Shown: positions 59,686-64,000 of the stretch, piece by piece
How positions within the stretch are numbered: position 1 is the stretch's first letter
Layout of the letters: every line of letters starts with the position of its first letter
From: Colletotrichum lupini
Lineage: Eukaryota; Ascomycota; Sordariomycetes; Glomerellales; Glomerellaceae
NCBI RefSeq assembly: GCF_023278565.1
Contig: NC_064681.1
Coordinates: forward strand, 682,001 to 746,000
Direction: 5' to 3'
Length of the DNA: 64,000 bases
Notes under the pieces: generated by a model
The model's database searches: none
What the model was told of the DNA's origin: nothing
What the model saw: only the letters and a program-made list of their open reading frames with translations
Program-made: the position numbers and the translations under genes

Positions 59686-60598
59686 ATGGCTCAGCCAGGA
59701 GTCCAGTCATTGAAGGTGCGTCGCGCTTGGCGACACCCATCATCCTGATATCGATAGTTGGGAAGGAGCGAATCGCTAATGGTGTTGTGATCTTGCAGTG
59801 CGTGGTGACAGGTGACGGTGCTGTCGGAAAAGTAAGCTGCTCCCATCATCATACCCCTCGGCATCTCGCGACTAATCCATCTTGTAGACATGCCTGCTTA
59901 TTTCCTACACAACGAACGCCTTCCCCGGCGAGTACATTCCTACCGTGTAAGCATTCTGCATGTCGATTGATGATGGAGTTCCAATCTGACCTCGAGCTTC
60001 TAGCTTCGACAACTACTCGGCGAGTGTGATGGTTGATGGAAAGCCGATCAGCCTGGGACTTTGGGATACTGCTGGTCAGGAAGATTACGACAGACTGCGG
60101 CCGCTTTCATACCCCCAGACCGACGTCTTCCTCATTTGCTTCTCCATTGTCAGCCCGCCGTCATTTGACAACGTCAAGGCCAAGGTACGGCATCCTGCAC
60201 CACGACGACCACCACCACCACATGGAGATCAGCACTAATTTGATGCAGTGGTACCCCGAGATCGACCACCATGCGCCAAACATTCCCATCATCCTCGTCG
60301 GCACCAAGTTGGATTTGAGAGAGGACCCCAACACCCTCGAGTCCCTCCGCCAAAAGCGCATGGAGCCCGTTTCCTACGATCAGGCCTTGGTTTGCGCCAA
60401 GGAGATCAAGGCACACAAGTACCTAGAGTGCTCTGCCCTGACACAGAGAAATCTGAAGAGCGTTTTCGATGAGGCTATTCGGTGAGGATTCTTCAGTGCC
60501 AATGTGTCAGAGTAAATAGCTAACCTGGAATTAGTGCCGTCTTGAACCCTCGCCCGGTCGCTACGCAGAAGAAGAAGTCCAAGTGCACGATTTTGTAA
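59686..60598 (+). CDS. RAC1: Rho-family GTPase RAC1
   Basis: Six exons, 59686-59715, 59799-59831 (33 nt), 59888-59946, 60004-60184, 60249-60481 and 60535-60598, give 199 residues. The P-loop GDGAVGKT is at 15-22, the effector loop is YIPTVFDNY, switch II is [11 protein letters not shown], base recognition is VGTKLDLR, and ECSAL is near residue 158. The sequence [32 protein letters not shown] is Rac-like, with Trp where Cdc42 has Phe. It ends with a polybasic KKKSK and the CAAX box CTIL, a geranylgeranylation signal. In filamentous fungi Rac1 directs polarised growth, actin organisation and NADPH-oxidase activity. All introns are short and in expected fungal positions. Confidence 0.96.
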
Positions 60599-61358
60599 AC
60601 GCCTTTGACTTGACCTCAAGCGTTGCGGGTTAACATTTGGATTGGCGTTCGGCAGTGTATAACACGCCTAGTTCTCTGCTGCCTTTTCGTCAGGGCTCAA
60701 CCATGTTGCACAACCCGGTGCCTCACGCTTATCCAACGAGAAGAGACACTTATTTTCAGAGGCACAACCCCATTCGAGAGCCCCCCGCTGAGCACAGCCT
60801 GCGAAGATCGCAACAAACCCCCAAATATCAGATTTCGCCCACCTGCCACACCGAATTTGTGAATGACACTCGTGGTGTCTCTGGAATCGGCCATGGCAGT
60901 TGAGCAGGATCAGTGCTTTCGTTATTGCTCTTTTGTCCCGTTTCCGGGAGCAAAAGGCGAAGAAGAGAATGACAGACACAATGGGGCATCGTTGGTAGCA
61001 GGCATGCTTTGCAACACAACAACACAAGGATATCCCACGTTTTCTGTAGATAGCACTCACTCTCACAAAGACACTACTTTTTTCATGGAGGAATTTAGAC
61101 ACTGGGTCAGGAAGGGATGAGCTTCGTCTTGAGAATTGACTGCCATTGCAAATGCACTTGGGTATTGGATGCGTGAGAATCTTGATGTTGCTTGCAATGC
61201 TTTGATGGCTCTATTGATCTCCCTTTTTTCTATACCACAACTCCTGGTTCCTTGATCCAGAGGTGTATATATATCCAGATCCAGCTTTTTGTTCATCAGT
61301 CCAACAACGACTAAATTACACCTTTCCAACATACATGCCCGTTCGTCCATCCTTCCGT
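60599..61358. other. Convergent intergenic region
   Basis: 760 bp between the stops of RAC1 and the NOP6-like gene. Short overlapping frames only. Confidence 0.5.
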
Positions 61359-62641
61359 CTACTGATACATCATGGCCAAGCGACTGGGGTGGATGCTATC
61401 CTGCTGGGAGTTGGCCCCACCCTGCTTGGCCCTCTCCTTCTTGTACTCCTCCTCCTTTTGCATGCGCCTGTGGCGGTTCTCGTCGAGCTGGACGTTGCGC
61501 TCCTTGATCTTGTCCTTGCGGAACTTGCTCTTGCCTCCGCCGCCGGCGCTGTTGTTTGTTAGCTGAAGTTTACATCAGGGGAGGCAGGGGTTGGTTTAGG
61601 AGAGGTAGAAGGAGGGTTGGGATCAGGGTAGGATGGTGAGGGCTGGGGGTGAAGCAATACGGGACGCAAACGTACGAAAGCTCGAGGTTGATCTGGCGCG
61701 CGGGCGAGAGGCCGTCGTCGAACGAGGTGTGGTGCATCTTGTCGAGGCAGGTGCGCATGTTGGAGCCGTTGGAGAACTCGAGAAAGGCGATGCCGCGGCA
61801 GACGTTGGGGTTGCCGTCCTTGTGGAGGCAGCGGATGGCCGAGGGCTTGTAGGCTGCGAAGTGGGCGTTGATGGAGTCCTTGTTTGCCGTGTAGGGGAGG
61901 TTTCCTGGGGGGTTGAGGGAATGATTAGCTGGGCGTCCATATTTGGTGGGTTTGAGGGTGGTGATGGTGATGGGAGGGATGTAGGCTGGACTCACCGACG
62001 AAAACAATGTACTTTTCCCTCTTTCCTCCCTCGGCGGTCTCTTCTTCTTGAGCTGCTGGCTCAGCCGCTGCTTCTTCGACAGGGGCCGCTGCCGCCGGCG
62101 CAGCCTCGTCCTTTGCCTTCTTCGCCTTCTTTGACTTTTTTTCCTTCTTCTCCGTCTTCTCCGTCTTTTCCTCGGCGACAGCAGTCTCTACACCATTGGC
62201 CTCAGTCTCGGTCTCTGCAGCGGCCTCCTTCTTCTTCTTATCCTTCTTCTCTTTCTTGTCCTTCTTATCCTTCTTCTCCTTCTTCTCCGTCTTGACATCC
62301 AAATCTTCCTTCTTGCTCTTCTTGACCTTCTTCTCTTGCGCGGGCGGGTCAACGTCCATTGCGTCGGCGTCTGCTGATGCGTCCTCTACGGCGGCCTCGG
62401 CGGCTTTACGCGCTTCCTTTTCCTTGCGCTTGCGTTCCTTCTTTTCGGCCTTTGATTCCTCGAGGGCGATGAATTCTCCGCCTTCGGGTGCGGATTCGGC
62501 GGCGGCCTTCTTTTCCTTCTTTTCCTTCTTCTCCTTCTTTTCGGATTTGGACTTCTTCGTCGAGGACCCGTCTGCGACGGCGGCGGCGTCGGCCGTGGGC
62601 TCGGCGCGCTTGCGCTTCTTGGAGAGTTCTGCAGAGGCCAT
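61359..62641 (-). CDS. NOP6-like nucleolar RNA-binding protein
   Basis: Three exons, 62641-61996, 61904-61676 and 61548-61359, give 354 residues. The first 210 residues are extreme in composition: long runs of Lys and Glu (KKEKKEKKEKK repeats) with Ala-rich acidic spacers, typical of nucleolar proteins. An RRM follows: KYIVFVGNLPYTANKDSINAHF (RNP2, crossing the first intron), CRGIAFLEFSNG (RNP1), and DDGLSPARQINLELS. The C-terminal GGGGKSKFRKDKIKERNVQLDENRHRR and the tail SIHPSRLAMMYQ match the fungal Nop6 group, which assists early small-subunit ribosome assembly. Start chosen at ATG 62641 (MASAELSKKRKR), since the upstream extension has no ATG. Confidence 0.88.
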
Positions 62642-64000
62642 TGTTGCTGATGCCGGGGCCTTGGACTCGAGGAAAGATTCGAGATCGTTGGTGTGGAGTG
62701 TCGAATTGAACGAGAACAACAAAGTTTGGGATTATAATTGGAAAGGGTCCCGTAGCGGTCACCGTACTGTGGAGCAAGAAACGACGCGGTCAAGAAGGGG
62801 GGACTCGGTTCGAAATATTTCCCCTTTGAAAATTGTTGCCCAGAGACTACCTACGAACTTCGGGGGACCAAAAAAAAAGTTTCGGTGTGGGGGCGCGCGA
62901 GCGATAAGGAAGGATAAGGAGCGGCGGGCAGCGATTAGAAAACTTTTATGGGACTGAGTGACCGTGCTTGGCTGGCGCGCGCTCACTCGTACACCGGTAT
63001 ACATGCGGCCGGCCTGTGGGATACGATTCTATCGGAGGCGGGATCTCGGGCAGGGAGAGGGGAGTATGGGACGGACATTTGGATTTCGGCATTGGAGTGA
63101 TTCGTTCTCTTCTGGCTCGGTTTGTATGGTTTCTGTGCTGATGAGATTTGGCTTGACTTGCTGGTGCTTGGGAAAGCGAAGTGACTCGTCTCTAGAAGGT
63201 AAGGCTGCTGGCTTCACGATGTTCATGTAAGCCACAGAGGCTGTGTGAACAAGTTGCTCTTGATTTTAACGGCATTTGGCTGACTTGGCTTTTCAGTGAG
63301 AGCCATGAGCCACTTGGAGAGAAAGAGATGTTTTCCTCCTCATTTGACAGATGGTTAGGGATTGCGGGTATCTGCGTGCAAAACCACTACTGTTGTGGAT
63401 GGTACGATCATCATCTGCCTTTCTTCCTTTGCGACTGTATGGGGTGTGTTGAAGAGTGGTCTTCGGGTACTACTTGGCGCCCAGCAAAAGCGAACACAGT
63501 CTAAGTACAAGTTGCTCGGCAGTATTTTACGTCATCTGTTAGGAGATGTAAGAAAAGCCACACATGTGTCGAATGGGTTGCCTACCTTACCCAGTAACGA
63601 TTGCAGGTTATGAAGGCTATCCTCTCTTCTAGGGTACTTGACGGAGGTGAATGGAGAGCATAACAGCTGCGGAACCTCAAAGGCCCCCCTTCCTGCGACC
63701 ACTCGGCTGCTATTGCCCAGTCTCATAGTAAAAGGGAAAATAATATGAACCCCCTTTTGCCTTTGCAAGCTTGTTCAATGAGTATCAGGTAGTGTACACA
63801 CAGATAATGAAAAGGTTCCTTCTTCACAAAGTCCGTCACTCCCCTCGGTCAGTCCGTCGACAACTGCCCGTCTGGAGGTGTGCTTTAGCAGACGGAAACA
63901 TGCGCACTGTGAGTGCTCCAGTGCGGGCCCAAGCACCTAACGGATCTCTCCCCAGGTGTCACTCAAGGGGCCTACCTCTCGTATGTACAGTGCGAGACTG
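62642..64000. other. Right end, no gene recognised
   Basis: About 1.36 kb upstream of the NOP6-like gene, at least partly its promoter. Frames are short and overlap on both strands. No family resemblance seen. Confidence 0.45.

Noticed and set aside
62196..62957. 253-codon plus-strand frame with repeated F-F-S-F-L-S segments
   Set aside because: Antisense reading of the Lys/Glu repeats of the NOP6-like protein.

Overview
The window is nuclear DNA of a filamentous ascomycete (Pezizomycotina, most likely a Sordariomycete). The support is many short introns (about 47-165 bp) with fungal splice signals, two HET-domain genes of the kind that multiply in these fungi, a strongly AT-rich repeat block nearly free of CA and TG dinucleotides (the mark of repeat-induced point mutation, RIP), and single-copy genes such as COQ4, SURF1/SHY1, GDT1, SEC61 gamma, MIX17, LRP1, CENP-T and RAC1 in their fungal forms. 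Gene models below were built by reading exons by eye; splice sites were accepted when reading frame and family sequence both continued across them.

Layout. 1-4024 is gene-poor: one small secreted protein (2062-2400, minus) and the 3' part of a HET gene (3388-4024, minus). 4025-21805 is a nested, RIP-degraded transposon block. An outer Ty1/copia element (plus strand, 202-bp LTRs, 5-bp target duplication) sits inside the HET gene, whose 5' part is at 21806-23174. The outer element is itself interrupted by a Ty3/gypsy element (6246-15732, minus strand, 539-bp LTRs, target duplication ATAAG) and by a roughly 1-kb element of unknown class (16593-17615). The left gypsy LTR carries two further 1-kb insertions (6472-7515 and 7767-8789). 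When these are subtracted, each pair of LTRs has exactly equal length. 23649-26268 holds a second, intact HET gene.

From about 27.3 kb onward the window is ordinary gene-dense euchromatin: GDT1-like ion transporter, DCAF11-type WD40 protein, SEC61 gamma, CFIm68/CPSF6-like RRM protein, SET-domain methyltransferase, COQ4, PDCD5-like protein, a degenerate ketopantoate-reductase-like protein, the exosome cofactor LRP1/C1D, MIX17 (twin CX9C), an ER UBX-domain protein, SURF1/SHY1 and CENP-T. After CENP-T come a 2.4-kb gap, an extended SDR reductase, a 5.9-kb gap that ends in a pyrimidine-rich leader, a RAC1 GTPase and a NOP6-like nucleolar RRM protein.

How the genes relate. Several serve the mitochondrion (COQ4, SURF1, MIX17, perhaps the ketopantoate-reductase-like protein) and several serve the secretory pathway (SEC61 gamma, GDT1, UBX protein), but there is no operon-like logic: genes are placed head-to-head or tail-to-tail with separate promoters. 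The part most worth attention is the boundary between the fast-changing HET/transposon region and the conserved gene block, including the exact reconstruction of how one HET gene was destroyed. I saw no tRNA, rRNA, CRISPR array or biosynthetic cluster.
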